In this document: positions 30,174-38,019 of the stretch, piece by piece
How positions within the stretch are numbered: position 1 is the stretch's first letter
Layout: the number at the start of each line of letters is the position of its first letter
NCBI RefSeq assembly: GCF_022815605.1
Contig: NZ_JALGRP010000002.1
Span: 429,897 to 493,896 of the forward strand
Reading direction: 5' to 3'
Length of the DNA: 64,000 nt
Source: Microbacterium sp. VKM Ac-2923
Lineage (GTDB): Bacteria > Actinomycetota > Actinomycetes > Actinomycetales > Microbacteriaceae
The notes under the pieces: generated by a model
What the model was told of the DNA's origin: nothing
Databases searched by the model: none
What the model saw: the letters and a program-made list of their open reading frames with translations, nothing else
Made by a program: the position numbers and the translations under genes

Positions 30174-30230
30174 GTCGTTTCCTCTTTCCCCTGGAAAATC
30201 ATCGTCCGGGCGGGCAGGGCTCGCCGGGAC

Positions 30231-30289
30231 CTCAATACTACATATGGGGACAGACATCGGAAGGCACCACAAGGGCTAGTAGTTACATC
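30231..30289 (-). promoter_or_regulatory. Candidate NrdR control region of nrdHIEF
   Basis: Two AT-rich elements stand out in this GC-rich gap: ATACTACATATG (about 30236-30247) and TAGTAGTTACAT (about 30278-30289), roughly four helical turns apart. NrdR boxes come in such pairs (consensus ACACWATATATWGTGT), but the match is partial. Position upstream of nrdH fits. Confidence 0.35.
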
Positions 30290-30329
30290 CGTGTGATTTT
30301 CCACCGTCTCTCCCCATGTACAACACAGG

Positions 30330-30426
30330 TTGTCCACGATTTCATCCACAGATCGACCCCCTTCCAGCGTCTTGTTAACAGGCGCGATTCCGCGGTTGTC
30401 GCGGCGCCCGCCGGTGGTTGTCCACA
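30330..30426. promoter_or_regulatory. Cluster of three DnaA-box-like sites upstream of nrdH
   Basis: TTGTCCACG (30330-30338), TCATCCACA (30342-30350) and TTGTCCACA (30418-30426). The last is identical to the preferred actinobacterial DnaA box, the others have one mismatch. All lie between nrdH and the divergent MFS gene. No replication genes are nearby, so gene control rather than an origin is likely. Confidence 0.5.
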
Positions 30427-30532
30427 GCTCGGACGGTAGACGGGGGTTCCGACATTGCACAGGGCGTCGAGTTCGACACCCGGCGTGTCTCGGCGTGTCG
30501 CGGCATCCCCCGTCCGACGGCCCCGAAGCGGG

Positions 30533-30554
30533 TGTCGGAGGTCGGCGGTAGCGT
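30533..30554 (+). promoter_or_regulatory. PafBC/RecA-NDp-like promoter of the MFS gene
   Basis: TGTCGGAG (30533-30540), 8 nt, TAGCGT (30549-30554, a full TAnnnT), then 6 nt to the GTG at 30561. Best -10 match of the six such promoters in the window. Confidence 0.65.
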
Positions 30555-30560
30555 GGTGCG

Positions 30561-31766
30561 GTGGCCGGCTACCGCGTACTGCTTCGAACCCCTGGCGTGG
30601 GGCGCATCATCGCCGCGCAGCTGACGGCACGCTTCCCCAACGGCATGACGAGCCTCGCGGTGCTGCTGCACATCGAGCACGTCACCGGTTCGTACGGGGC
30701 GGCGGGCCTGGTGCTGGCCGCCACGAGCATCGGCCAGGCCATCGCCGGTCCCGTCACGAGCCGTTGGATGGGCATCTGGGGCATGCGCCGCGTCCTCACA
30801 GCGACCCTGCTGGTGTGCGCGACGGCGATCGCCACGCTCGCGCTCATCGAGATGCCCCTCCCCCTCTACATGGCACTCGGACTCGTCGCCGGCCTGTCGA
30901 CCCCGCCGATCCAGTCGGCGGTACGCACCATCTATCCCAAGATGGTGCCGTCGAAGCAGCTCACGCCCCTCTACTCGCTCGACGCCTCCCTGCAGGAGAT
31001 CATCTGGGTGCTCGCGCCCGTGGTGATCACCCTCGTCGCCACGCAGATCGGCACCGTCCCGGGTCTGCTGCTGGTCGTGGTCATCCTGCTCGGCGGCGGT
31101 GCGTGGTTCATCCTCAGCCCCGAGGTGGGTCGCGTCCGCATCCCGCGCAGCCGCCGCGCCCTCGGCCGCGTGCTGGCCAAACCGCCCGTTCTCCTCGCCA
31201 CCGCCACGGGCTTCCTGCTCATCGGCGCGTGCGCCGCGGTCGAAGCGGGCGTGGTGGCGACGTTCGATCACGGCGGGCTCGAGGCGGGGCTCATCCTCGC
31301 GGTGTTCGCCGTCGGCAGCCTCGCGGGCGGCCTCTCGTTCGGTCACATCCCCATCGGCCCGTGGGCCATGGCCCGCCGCTTCGCCATCGTCGCGCTCGGT
31401 CTGACGCTGACCATCGTGTCGCTGAACGCGTGGTGGCTCGGTGCGACACTCCTCGTCGCCGGCGCCGGCATCGCGCCCGCCCTCGCCGTCATGTTCGCGA
31501 TGACCTCGGCGAGCGTGCGGTTCAGCGAGACCGCCGAGGCCTACGGGTGGATCGGCACGGGTCAGCTCATCGGCGCGGCCGCGGGATCGGCCGTCGCGGG
31601 CTTCCTCGTCGACGGCGTCGGACCCACCGGTGCGTACGTCGCCGCGGCCGGCTTCGCTGTGGCCGGCTTCATCGTGTCCGCAGTGTTCGTCCGCGGCTTT
31701 CCCGACCTGCGCCACCGCGACTCGAGCCCCATCCCCGACACCGAACCCGTCGAGACCATCACCTGA
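30561..31766 (+). CDS. Major facilitator superfamily transporter
   Basis: A 401-residue inner-membrane protein with about twelve helices in two halves. The loop between helices 2 and 3 has [16 protein letters not shown], the MFS G-x-x-x-D/R-x-G-x-R-R motif in variant form. The sequence resembles actinobacterial drug/sugar efflux MFS proteins. The GTG start lies 6 nt after TAGCGT, so the mRNA is probably leaderless, and it is under a damage-type promoter. The C-terminus is short and polar. Substrate unknown. Confidence 0.82.
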   Translation: MAGYRVLLRTPGVGRIIAAQLTARFPNGMTSLAVLLHIEHVTGSYGAAGLVLAATSIGQAIAGPVTSRWMGIWGMRRVLTATLLVCATAIATLALIEMPLPLYMALGLVAGLSTPPIQSAVRTIYPKMVPSKQLTPLYSLDASLQEIIWVLAPVVITLVATQIGTVPGLLLVVVILLGGGAWFILSPEVGRVRIPRSRRALGRVLAKPPVLLATATGFLLIGACAAVEAGVVATFDHGGLEAGLILAVFAVGSLAGGLSFGHIPIGPWAMARRFAIVALGLTLTIVSLNAWWLGATLLVAGAGIAPALAVMFAMTSASVRFSETAEAYGWIGTGQLIGAAAGSAVAGFLVDGVGPTGAYVAAAGFAVAGFIVSAVFVRGFPDLRHRDSSPIPDTEPVETIT

Positions 31767-31851
31767 TCGGATGCCGCGGCGCCCGGCATCGCCTCTCTCT
31801 CGGACCGCGCCTCCCACATCGAGGCGCGACGGGCCGACACGTGCACCTCCC

Positions 31852-32047
31852 GGTTCGGGGCGGATTCCGCACCCCGGGGCGCGAATCACCCGCCCCAAGC
31901 CGCGGAATGCGCCCCAAACCAGCTCACGCGACCGCGCCGCCCACGACGAGGCGCGACAGGCCGACACGCGCACCTCCCGGTTCGGGGCGGATACCGCACC
32001 CCGGGGCGCGAATCACCCGCCCCAAGCCGCAGAATGCGCCCCAAACC
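31852..32047. repeat. Two nested-palindrome repeats, 127 bp apart, between convergent genes
   Basis: Each 69-bp palindrome (31852-31920 and 31979-32047) runs from GGTTCGGGGCGGAT to ATGCGCCCCAAACC, with ATTCCGC/GCGGAAT as the middle arm and GGGGCG/CGCCCC as the inner arm. Flanks are also repeated (unit from about 31820). The rest of the 351-bp gap holds no gene. Confidence 0.85.
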
Positions 32048-32117
32048 AGCTCACGCGACCGCGCTGCGCGTCCCCGTGCATGCAGCGAACCAACTCACAC
32101 GACCGCGCGGCGCGTTT

Positions 32118-32522
32118 TCAGTGCGTGCGGCGCAGCAGCTCCAGGACCGCGAGGGCGTACGCGTCCGCCGGCGCCGGGTGATCGAACACCAGGGTCGACC
32201 CGCCGATCGAGATCTCGACCTCGAACGTGTCCGACAGACGCCGCAGCGACCGGAACGTCGCGCGCAGGAGCTCGCGTAATTGCGACTCCGAAGGCAGCCA
32301 CAGCGCGTCCTCGGTCGCGACCGAGTCGAGCGCCCACTCCGTGGTGCCGTTGAAGGCGAGGATGCGTCCGGTCGGGTAGTCGCGCGGCTCGACGGTCATA
32401 TCGCTCACCGTGAAGACGTCGGCCTCGAACTCCGGCTCGTCCAGTTGGAAGCGGTCGCCGGAGCGCGGGTGCCACACCAATCCCGCCGCGCGGAGCGCTT
32501 GGGCCATCTCGGTCGAGATCAT
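32118..32522 (-). CDS. Conserved actinobacterial protein (often labelled CpaE-like), function unknown
   Basis: A 134-residue soluble protein starting MISTEMAQALRAAGLVW, with FNGTTEWALDSV and ALWLPSESQLRELL in the middle and an acidic C-terminus. Similar proteins are widespread in actinobacteria and are often called pilus assembly protein CpaE, but there is no P-loop here and no pilus genes nearby, so the label is not supported. The ATG at 32522 is 7 nt after CAGAAT, so a leaderless start is likely; an ATG 9 nt earlier lies inside that spacer. Confidence 0.7.
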   Translation of the reverse strand: MISTEMAQALRAAGLVWHPRSGDRFQLDEPEFEADVFTVSDMTVEPRDYPTGRILAFNGTTEWALDSVATEDALWLPSESQLRELLRATFRSLRRLSDTFEVEISIGGSTLVFDHPAPADAYALAVLELLRRTH

Positions 32523-32596
32523 GGCATCCATTCTGGGGGCGATCCATGGGCTCGGGCCCTCTCGCGCCGTTCCGGGGCGGAAGAATGGATGCCATG
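32520..32596. promoter_or_regulatory. Mirror-image divergent leaderless promoters
   Basis: CATGGCATCCATTCT (32520-32534) and AGAATGGATGCCATG (32582-32596) are perfect 15-nt inverted copies. Each contains its own -10 (CAGAAT on the minus strand, AAGAAT on the plus), GGATGCC and the ATG start codon. The core between them is 47 bp. Confidence 0.7.
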
Positions 32597-33346
32597 CCCG
32601 CACCCGTGACCCTCCCCCGCCTGTCGTGGGGCCCTTTCGACGGCCCGCACGCGCTGCTCGCCCACGGCCTCGGCTCGGACGGCGCCCTGATGTGGCGCTA
32701 CGGCACGGCGCTCGCGGATGCCGGGTGGCACGCGGTGGCGGTCGACCTGCGCGGGCACGGCGTCGCCCCTCGCGCCCTCGACTACTCGATCGCCGCGTAC
32801 GCCGGCGACCTCGCCGCCACCGCACCCGTCACGGGCGGCGAGTGGGACGCCGTCATCGGGCACTCGCTGGGCGGGGCCGCGGCGACCGCGGTGGCGGCGG
32901 ATGAGCCCGGATGGACGCGCCGGCTCGTCCTGATCGACCCCGCCATCTCCCTGTCCGACGACGATCGCGAGACCGTCCGCGCGAGCCAGGAAGAGGCGTT
33001 CGCCGATCCGAGCATCGAGGCGGTGCGTGCGGCGCACCCCGACTGGCATCCGATCGACATTGAGTTGAAGGCCCGCGCGACGCAGCGGGCGAGCCGGTGG
33101 GCGGTCGAGCAGACGAGCCTGCAGAACGCGGTGTGGGACGTGCGAGCAGCGGCCGCCGCGCTCACGGTGCCGACCCACGTCATCGGCGCCGATCCCGCCG
33201 TGCTCTCCCTCTTCACGGGCGATCTCGCCGCCGAGGTGCTGCAGAATCCGGTTGTGACGATGAGCGTCATCGCGGGCGCCGGTCACTCCCCGCACCGCGA
33301 TCGGCCCGAGGCGACCGTCGCAGCGCTGCTCGAGGCGCTGGCCTGA
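32594..33346 (+). CDS. Alpha/beta hydrolase
   Basis: This 250-residue enzyme has the canonical hydrolase order: AHGLGSDGALMWRY (oxyanion loop, about residues 22-35), DLRGHG, the nucleophile elbow GHSLGG (about 89-94), an acidic residue in the PTHVIGADPA strand, and GHSPH near the end with the catalytic histidine. It is soluble. The start ATG is 7 nt after AAGAAT, so it is probably leaderless. It is divergent from the CpaE-like gene with a mirrored promoter. Ester or lactone substrate unknown. Confidence 0.85.
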   Translation: MPAPVTLPRLSWGPFDGPHALLAHGLGSDGALMWRYGTALADAGWHAVAVDLRGHGVAPRALDYSIAAYAGDLAATAPVTGGEWDAVIGHSLGGAAATAVAADEPGWTRRLVLIDPAISLSDDDRETVRASQEEAFADPSIEAVRAAHPDWHPIDIELKARATQRASRWAVEQTSLQNAVWDVRAAAAALTVPTHVIGADPAVLSLFTGDLAAEVLQNPVVTMSVIAGAGHSPHRDRPEATVAALLEALA

Positions 33347-33402
33347 GGAGCCGCCCCCGAGAACGCCACCGTCTGCGCGTTCCCTGTCACCCCCGGGCGC
33401 AA

Positions 33403-33424
33403 TGTCGGTGGTGCCGAGCACAAT
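33403..33424 (+). promoter_or_regulatory. PafBC/RecA-NDp-like promoter of the acyl-CoA dehydrogenase gene
   Basis: TGTCGGTG (33403-33410, exact core), 8 nt, CACAAT (33419-33424), then GGATGCC and the ATG at 33432. Confidence 0.6.
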
Positions 33425-33431
33425 GGATGCC

Positions 33432-34592
33432 ATGACCTCGTTCGATCCGGCTCGGTACCTGCCCGACGATCTGCTCGCGCGCATCCGCGAGCGGGCGGCG
33501 GTGCACGACCGTGAGAACACCTTCCCCCACGACGATCTCGACGACCTGCGCGCGGCGGGGTACCTCCGCATCCTCGCCCCCGAAGACGTGGGCGGCGGCG
33601 GGTTGAGCCTTGCCGAGGCGTCGCTGCTGCAGCAACGACTCGCGGGTGCCGCTCCGGCGACAGCGCTCGCAGTCAATATGCACCTCGTCTGGACGGGCGT
33701 CGCCAAGGTGCTGCGCGACCGCGGCATCGACGATCTCGCGTTCGTCCAAGAGGGCGCCGTGGCCGGGGAGGTGTTCGCCTTCGGCATCAGCGAGGCCGGC
33801 AACGACCTGGTGCTCTTCGGCAGCGACACCGTCGCCGAACCCGATGGAGCGGGCGGCTACACCTTCACGGGCACCAAGATCTTCACCTCGCTGTCGCCCG
33901 CGTGGCAGCACCTGGGGGTGCACGGCCTCGACACCGCCTCGCCCGACGCCCCCAAGATGGTGTTCGCCTTCCTCGACCGCAGCGACGCCGTCGTCGCCCG
34001 CGACGACTGGGACACCCTGGGAATGCGCGGCACGCAGAGCCGCACGACCGAACTCCGCGGCGCGCACGCCCCCGCCGATCGCGTCGTCCGGCGGATCGAT
34101 CCGGGGCCACAGCCCGATCCGCTGATCTTCGGGATCTTCGCGGTCTTCGAGATCCTGTTGGCCTCGGTGTACACCGGCATCGCCCGACGCGCTCTCGACC
34201 TCGCGGTCGAGGCGGCGACGTCGCGCCGGTCCAAGAAGACGGGCACCACCTACGCCAACGATCCCGACATCCGGTGGCGCGTGGCCGACATGGCCCTGGC
34301 GTACGAGGCCCTGCCCCCGCAACTCGCCTCCCTCGCGGGCGACGTCGACGCCGTGACCGACCACGGAGGGCGCTGGTTTTCCCTTCTGGCCGGGGTCAAG
34401 TACCGCGCCGTCGCCGCCGCCAAAGACATCGTCGACGACGCGATCCTCGTCGGGGGCGGAGCCGCCTACTTCACGCAGAACGAGCTCAGCCGCCTCTACC
34501 GTGATGTGCTGGCGGGCATGTTCCACCCCTCCGACGCCGAGTCCGCTCACTCGACCGCCGCGTCCGCGTGGCTCGGACCGGTGACCGACTGA
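33432..34592 (+). CDS. Acyl-CoA dehydrogenase family flavoprotein
   Basis: A 386-residue FAD enzyme for alpha,beta-desaturation or monooxygenation in the acyl-CoA dehydrogenase fold. It has the helical N-terminal domain (LRAAGYLRILAPEDVGGGGLSLAEASLLQQRL), the central beta domain with FAFGISEAGND and YTFTGTKIFTSLSP, and the C-terminal four-helix domain with SRRSKKTGTTYANDPDIRWRVADMALAY. Likely leaderless: the ATG is 7 nt after CACAAT; an ATG at 33423 overlaps the -10. Its stop overlaps the next start by one base (TGATG). Substrate not known; a flavin monooxygenase role is possible. Confidence 0.85.
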   Translation: MTSFDPARYLPDDLLARIRERAAVHDRENTFPHDDLDDLRAAGYLRILAPEDVGGGGLSLAEASLLQQRLAGAAPATALAVNMHLVWTGVAKVLRDRGIDDLAFVQEGAVAGEVFAFGISEAGNDLVLFGSDTVAEPDGAGGYTFTGTKIFTSLSPAWQHLGVHGLDTASPDAPKMVFAFLDRSDAVVARDDWDTLGMRGTQSRTTELRGAHAPADRVVRRIDPGPQPDPLIFGIFAVFEILLASVYTGIARRALDLAVEAATSRRSKKTGTTYANDPDIRWRVADMALAYEALPPQLASLAGDVDAVTDHGGRWFSLLAGVKYRAVAAAKDIVDDAILVGGGAAYFTQNELSRLYRDVLAGMFHPSDAESAHSTAASAWLGPVTD

Positions 34593-35866
34593 TGGCGCGC
34601 ACCCCGGCCACCGCACTGAGTCCGGCCGACCAGGAGAGGCGACGCGCCCTCCGCGTCATGAAGGGGGTCGCCCTCGGCGCGCTGCTGGGCATGGCAATCG
34701 TCTTCGCCGTCTCGTTCTCGCTCCAGCGCGAGGTCGAATGGCTCCAGTACGTCCGCGCGGCCGCCGAAGGCGGCATGGTCGGCGCCCTCGCCGACTGGTT
34801 CGCGGTGACGGCGCTGTTCCGGCATCCGCTGGGGCTGCCCATCCCCCACACCGCGATCATCCCGCGGCGCAAAGACGAGATCGGCCAGCAGTTGGGCGAG
34901 TTCGTCGAGACGAACTTCCTCGAGGGCGACGTCGTGCGCACCAAGCTCGAGTCGACCCCGCTGTCGGCGCGCGCGGGCGCGTGGCTCGCCGCGCCCGCCC
35001 ACGCCGATCGCGTCGCCGCCGAAGCCGCCACGCTGGCATCCAGCGTGCTCACCGCCCTCGACGACGACGACGTGCAGGGCCTCATCGAAGACCTTGCGCG
35101 CGAGCACCTGCTATCGCCCGACTGGGGCCCCTCCCTCGGCGGGTGGCTCGAGCGCGTCGTCGACTCGGGCGCCCACCACGGCGCCGTCGACCTCGCACTC
35201 GACAACATCGCGGTCTGGCTCGCCAACAACCGCGAAACTTTCCACGGGCTCGTGTCGCGGCGCCTCCCCGCGTGGGTTCCGGGGGTCGCTACACGCTTGG
35301 TCGACGACACCGTATACCGCGAAGCCGTGCAATTCGTGGACGCCGTGCGCGCCGACCCCCGGCACCAGGCCCGCGGAGCGATCGACGGCTACCTCCGCCG
35401 CCTCTCCGACAACCTTCAGCACGACCCGGCGACCATGGTGCGCCTGGAGGAGGCGAAGGCGGCGGTGTTCGACAGCCCGCGGGTGCGTCAGCTCGCCGCC
35501 GACGCGTGGAACACGGCCAAGGCCGGCCTCCTGCGCTCGCTCGCCGACCCCGAGAGCGGTCTGCGTCGCCGGGCGTCGGCGGCCCTCGCCGAGGTCGGTT
35601 CCCGTCTGCAACGCGACGAGACCCTGCAGAAGCGGGTGGACGGGTGGATCACCGACGCCGCCGTGTTCGTGGTCGGCCGATACCGCCACGACATCGCCTC
35701 CATCATCACCGACACGGTGGAGCGATGGGATGCCGAGGAGACCACCGAGAAGATCGAGTTGATGGTCGGCCGCGACCTGCAGTACATCCGTCTGAACGGA
35801 ACCATCGTGGGCGCGCTCGCGGGCCTGGTGATCTTCACCGTCGCCCACTTCGTGTGGGGCGCATGA
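34592..35866 (+). CDS. DUF445 membrane-associated protein
   Basis: A 424-residue protein with one hydrophobic helix near the N-terminus (VALGALLGMAIVFAVSFSL), the DUF445 signature AAAEGGMVGALADWFAVTALFRHPLGLPIPHTAIIP, a long helical middle and a C-terminal membrane helix (TIVGALAGLVIFTVAHFVW). This fits the YjiN/DUF445 family, membrane-anchored helical proteins of unknown function. The start overlaps the acyl-CoA dehydrogenase stop by one base, so they are coupled. Confidence 0.85.
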   Translation: MARTPATALSPADQERRRALRVMKGVALGALLGMAIVFAVSFSLQREVEWLQYVRAAAEGGMVGALADWFAVTALFRHPLGLPIPHTAIIPRRKDEIGQQLGEFVETNFLEGDVVRTKLESTPLSARAGAWLAAPAHADRVAAEAATLASSVLTALDDDDVQGLIEDLAREHLLSPDWGPSLGGWLERVVDSGAHHGAVDLALDNIAVWLANNRETFHGLVSRRLPAWVPGVATRLVDDTVYREAVQFVDAVRADPRHQARGAIDGYLRRLSDNLQHDPATMVRLEEAKAAVFDSPRVRQLAADAWNTAKAGLLRSLADPESGLRRRASAALAEVGSRLQRDETLQKRVDGWITDAAVFVVGRYRHDIASIITDTVERWDAEETTEKIELMVGRDLQYIRLNGTIVGALAGLVIFTVAHFVWGA

Positions 35867-35943
35867 GCACCGTCCTACCCCGGAAACGAACGATCCCGCG
35901 TCGCAGCACTGCCCGCCGCAGCCGGATGGGTACCCTGGGCCAC

Positions 35944-36297
35944 GTGAGCGACGGTTCGGGGACCGCGGAGTCCCTCTTCACCTACGGGGCGCTCCAAGCG
36001 CCCGACGTGCAACTCGACACCTTCGGTCGCCTGCTCGGCGGAGAAGACGACGCCCTCACCGGGTTCCGCCTGGCCGATGGCGAGGGTGGAGACGAGCGGG
36101 ACGGGCACCTCGCGAGCGCCCCCCGCCGCCGGATCCTGCGGCAGACCGGCGATCCACTCGACCGCGTGTTCGGCCGGGTGGTGCACCTCAGCCCCGTCGA
36201 ACTCGACGCGGCCGACGAGTACCTGATGTCGGGAGCCCGCCGCATCTCGGTCGTGCTCGCGAGCGGGCTGAGCGCCTGGGTCTACGTGGCCGCATGA
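35944..36297 (+). CDS. Gamma-glutamylcyclotransferase-like (AIG2/GGCT) protein
   Basis: This 117-residue protein has the GGCT-fold opening SLFTYGALQAPDVQLDTFGRLLGG and the GRVVHLSPVELDAADEY core, where the glutamate of the late motif is the usual catalytic acid. Such enzymes form 5-oxoproline or act on related amides. The GTG start is 7 nt after a -10 TACCCT, so it is probably leaderless. Its stop overlaps the next start (ATGA), placing it with the arginase-fold gene. Confidence 0.75.
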   Translation: MSDGSGTAESLFTYGALQAPDVQLDTFGRLLGGEDDALTGFRLADGEGGDERDGHLASAPRRRILRQTGDPLDRVFGRVVHLSPVELDAADEYLMSGARRISVVLASGLSAWVYVAA

Positions 36298-37388
36298 GCG
36301 CCCTCTCGGTCGATGCGCTCTGGCCCCGCGCCGGAGACTGGCCCGCGCCCGAGTCTCTGGAGGCGCCCGATGCCGTGCTGCTCGGGGTGCCCGCGTGGCG
36401 CACGTCGCTGTCGCCGACCGGCGCGGGCGAGACACCCGCCGCCGTGCGGGATGCTCTGCGCCGTTACTCCACCACCGTGATGGGCCCCCCGCCCCTCGAT
36501 CTGAACACGGTCCTGCGCATCGCCGACGCCGGCGACGTCGACGAGCCTGACGGTCGCGCGGGCGAAGAGCGCGTGCGTGCGGCCGTGGCGGCGCTGGGCT
36601 CCGCGACGCTGCTGATCGCCCTCGGCGGCGACAACTCGGCCACCTACGCGGTCGCGCAGGGCCGACGAGCACGCGGCCTCATCACCCTCGACGCCCACTT
36701 CGACCTGCGTGACGGCGAGTCCAACGGCTCCCCCGTGCGTCGCCTCCTCGCCGACGGCCTCGACCCGCGAAGAGTCGTGCAGATCGGCATCGCCGACTTC
36801 GCCAACTCCGCGGCCTACGCCCGGCGCGCCGCCGACGCCGGCATCACCGTCATCACCCTCGACGAGGTCCGCCGGCGCGGCATCGACGCGGTCGTCGCCG
36901 ACGCGCTGCGCATCGCCGGCGGGGGCGCCGACGAGCCGTCCCCTCGAGGATCACGCGCCGACGACGCGCGCGCTGCACGAGCGGGAACCGACGAACCGAG
37001 CGCTGCGGGAGCAGGAACCGAAGCACACGCCGCGCGAGAAGGAACCGAAGCACACGGAGCGCGAGCAGAAACCCAAGCGCGCGCCGCGGGAGCGGGAACC
37101 GACGATCCGCGCGCGCTTCCGGGGGCCGAAGACAGCGGCATCCACCTCGACATCGACGTCGACGTCTGCGACCGCTCGGTCGCTCCGGGCTGCCCCGCCA
37201 GTGTGCCGGGCGGACTGGCCGCGTGGGAACTCCGCGCGCTGGTCCGCCGCATCGCGCAGCACCCGCTCGTGATCAGCGCCGACATCGTCGAGGTGGATGC
37301 CACGGCAGACACCGCCGACGCCCGCACCGTACGACTCGCCGCACTCTGTGTTCTGGAACTCCTGGCTGGATTGGCGGAAAGACCATGA
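36294..37388 (+). CDS. hutG: Arginase/agmatinase/formimidoylglutamase-family protein with low-complexity insertion
   Basis: A 364-residue metalloenzyme-fold protein. Metal motifs: GGDN at 111-114, DAHFD at 133-137 and DIDVDVCD at 286-293. The first normally reads GGDH, where the histidine binds manganese; here it is N114, so metal binding may differ or activity may be altered. Residues about 211-277 are a low-complexity Ala/Gly/Thr/Glu stretch (AGTDEPSAAGAGTEAHAARE and similar) not found in the family and encoded by imperfect 24-27-bp repeats; the motif frames on each side agree, so it is an insertion rather than a frameshift. HutG is a guess supported by hutHUI 2.3 kb downstream. Starts by ATGA overlap with the upstream gene. 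Confidence 0.6.
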   Translation: MSALSVDALWPRAGDWPAPESLEAPDAVLLGVPAWRTSLSPTGAGETPAAVRDALRRYSTTVMGPPPLDLNTVLRIADAGDVDEPDGRAGEERVRAAVAALGSATLLIALGGDNSATYAVAQGRRARGLITLDAHFDLRDGESNGSPVRRLLADGLDPRRVVQIGIADFANSAAYARRAADAGITVITLDEVRRRGIDAVVADALRIAGGGADEPSPRGSRADDARAARAGTDEPSAAGAGTEAHAAREGTEAHGARAETQARAAGAGTDDPRALPGAEDSGIHLDIDVDVCDRSVAPGCPASVPGGLAAWELRALVRRIAQHPLVISADIVEVDATADTADARTVRLAALCVLELLAGLAERP

Positions 37389-37849
37389 TCCAACTCATCC
37401 TCGCGCGACACGCGAAATCGGACTGGGCCGACGAGGGACTCGACGATCACGACCGCCCGCTCAACGACCGCGGGCGGCGCGACGCCCCCCAGATCGCACG
37501 TACGGTCCGGCGCGCGGGAGTGCGTCCCTCGGTCCTGCTCTCGAGCACGGCCCTGCGCGCGCGGCAGACGGCGGACGCGTTCGCCGAGGCCTTCGACGTC
37601 GACGTCACCGAACTCCCCGAGCTCTACCTCGCCACGCCCGATCGCCTGCTCGACGCGGCCCGATCCAGCGGCGCCGACGAGGTCATGGTCGTCGCCCACG
37701 ATCCCGGTATGACCGCGCTGGTGTCGCGCCTCGCCGATCGCGACGAACGCATGGTGACCTGCGCGGTCGCCGTCTTCACCTGGCACGACGGCACCTGGGA
37801 CGACGTCGACGAGACGCCGCCCGATGAGTTCGACCTGTACACGCCGTAG
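37385..37849 (+). CDS. SixA-like phosphohistidine phosphatase
   Basis: A 154-residue histidine-phosphatase-superfamily enzyme. LARHAKSDW (about 6-14) holds the phospho-accepting histidine, LLSSTALRARQTADAF the conserved arginine region, and VVAHDPGM the second catalytic histidine. Length and the RHAKS variant fit the SixA branch, which removes phosphate from phosphohistidine in proteins. The start overlaps the arginase-fold stop by 4 bp (ATGA). Confidence 0.85.
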   Translation: MIQLILARHAKSDWADEGLDDHDRPLNDRGRRDAPQIARTVRRAGVRPSVLLSSTALRARQTADAFAEAFDVDVTELPELYLATPDRLLDAARSSGADEVMVVAHDPGMTALVSRLADRDERMVTCAVAVFTWHDGTWDDVDETPPDEFDLYTP

Positions 37850-38019
37850 GCCGTCTCGTCCGCGCGCCATCTCGACCAGGAACACGGGTTTCGTCATCCG
37901 CCCGACATCGGTTCGGCTCACGGCGCGAACATTCGTCTGGTAGAACTGTCTAGCCCGACGCGGTCGTCTGCGCCACGTGGGGACCCGGCGAGCGCACACG
38001 GCGGATCTGAGGAATGGTC

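Noticed and set aside
30330..30426. DnaA-box cluster considered as a replication origin
   Set aside because: No dnaA, dnaN, rpmH or parAB genes and too few boxes; regulation of nrd is simpler.
30375..31973. A 532-codon minus-strand frame opposite the MFS gene
   Set aside because: Its product is Asp/Gly/Arg/His low-complexity, antisense to a transporter with clear membrane helices.
36924..37124. A frameshift pair inside the arginase-fold gene
   Set aside because: The metal motifs on both sides are in one frame, so the odd segment is an in-frame insertion.
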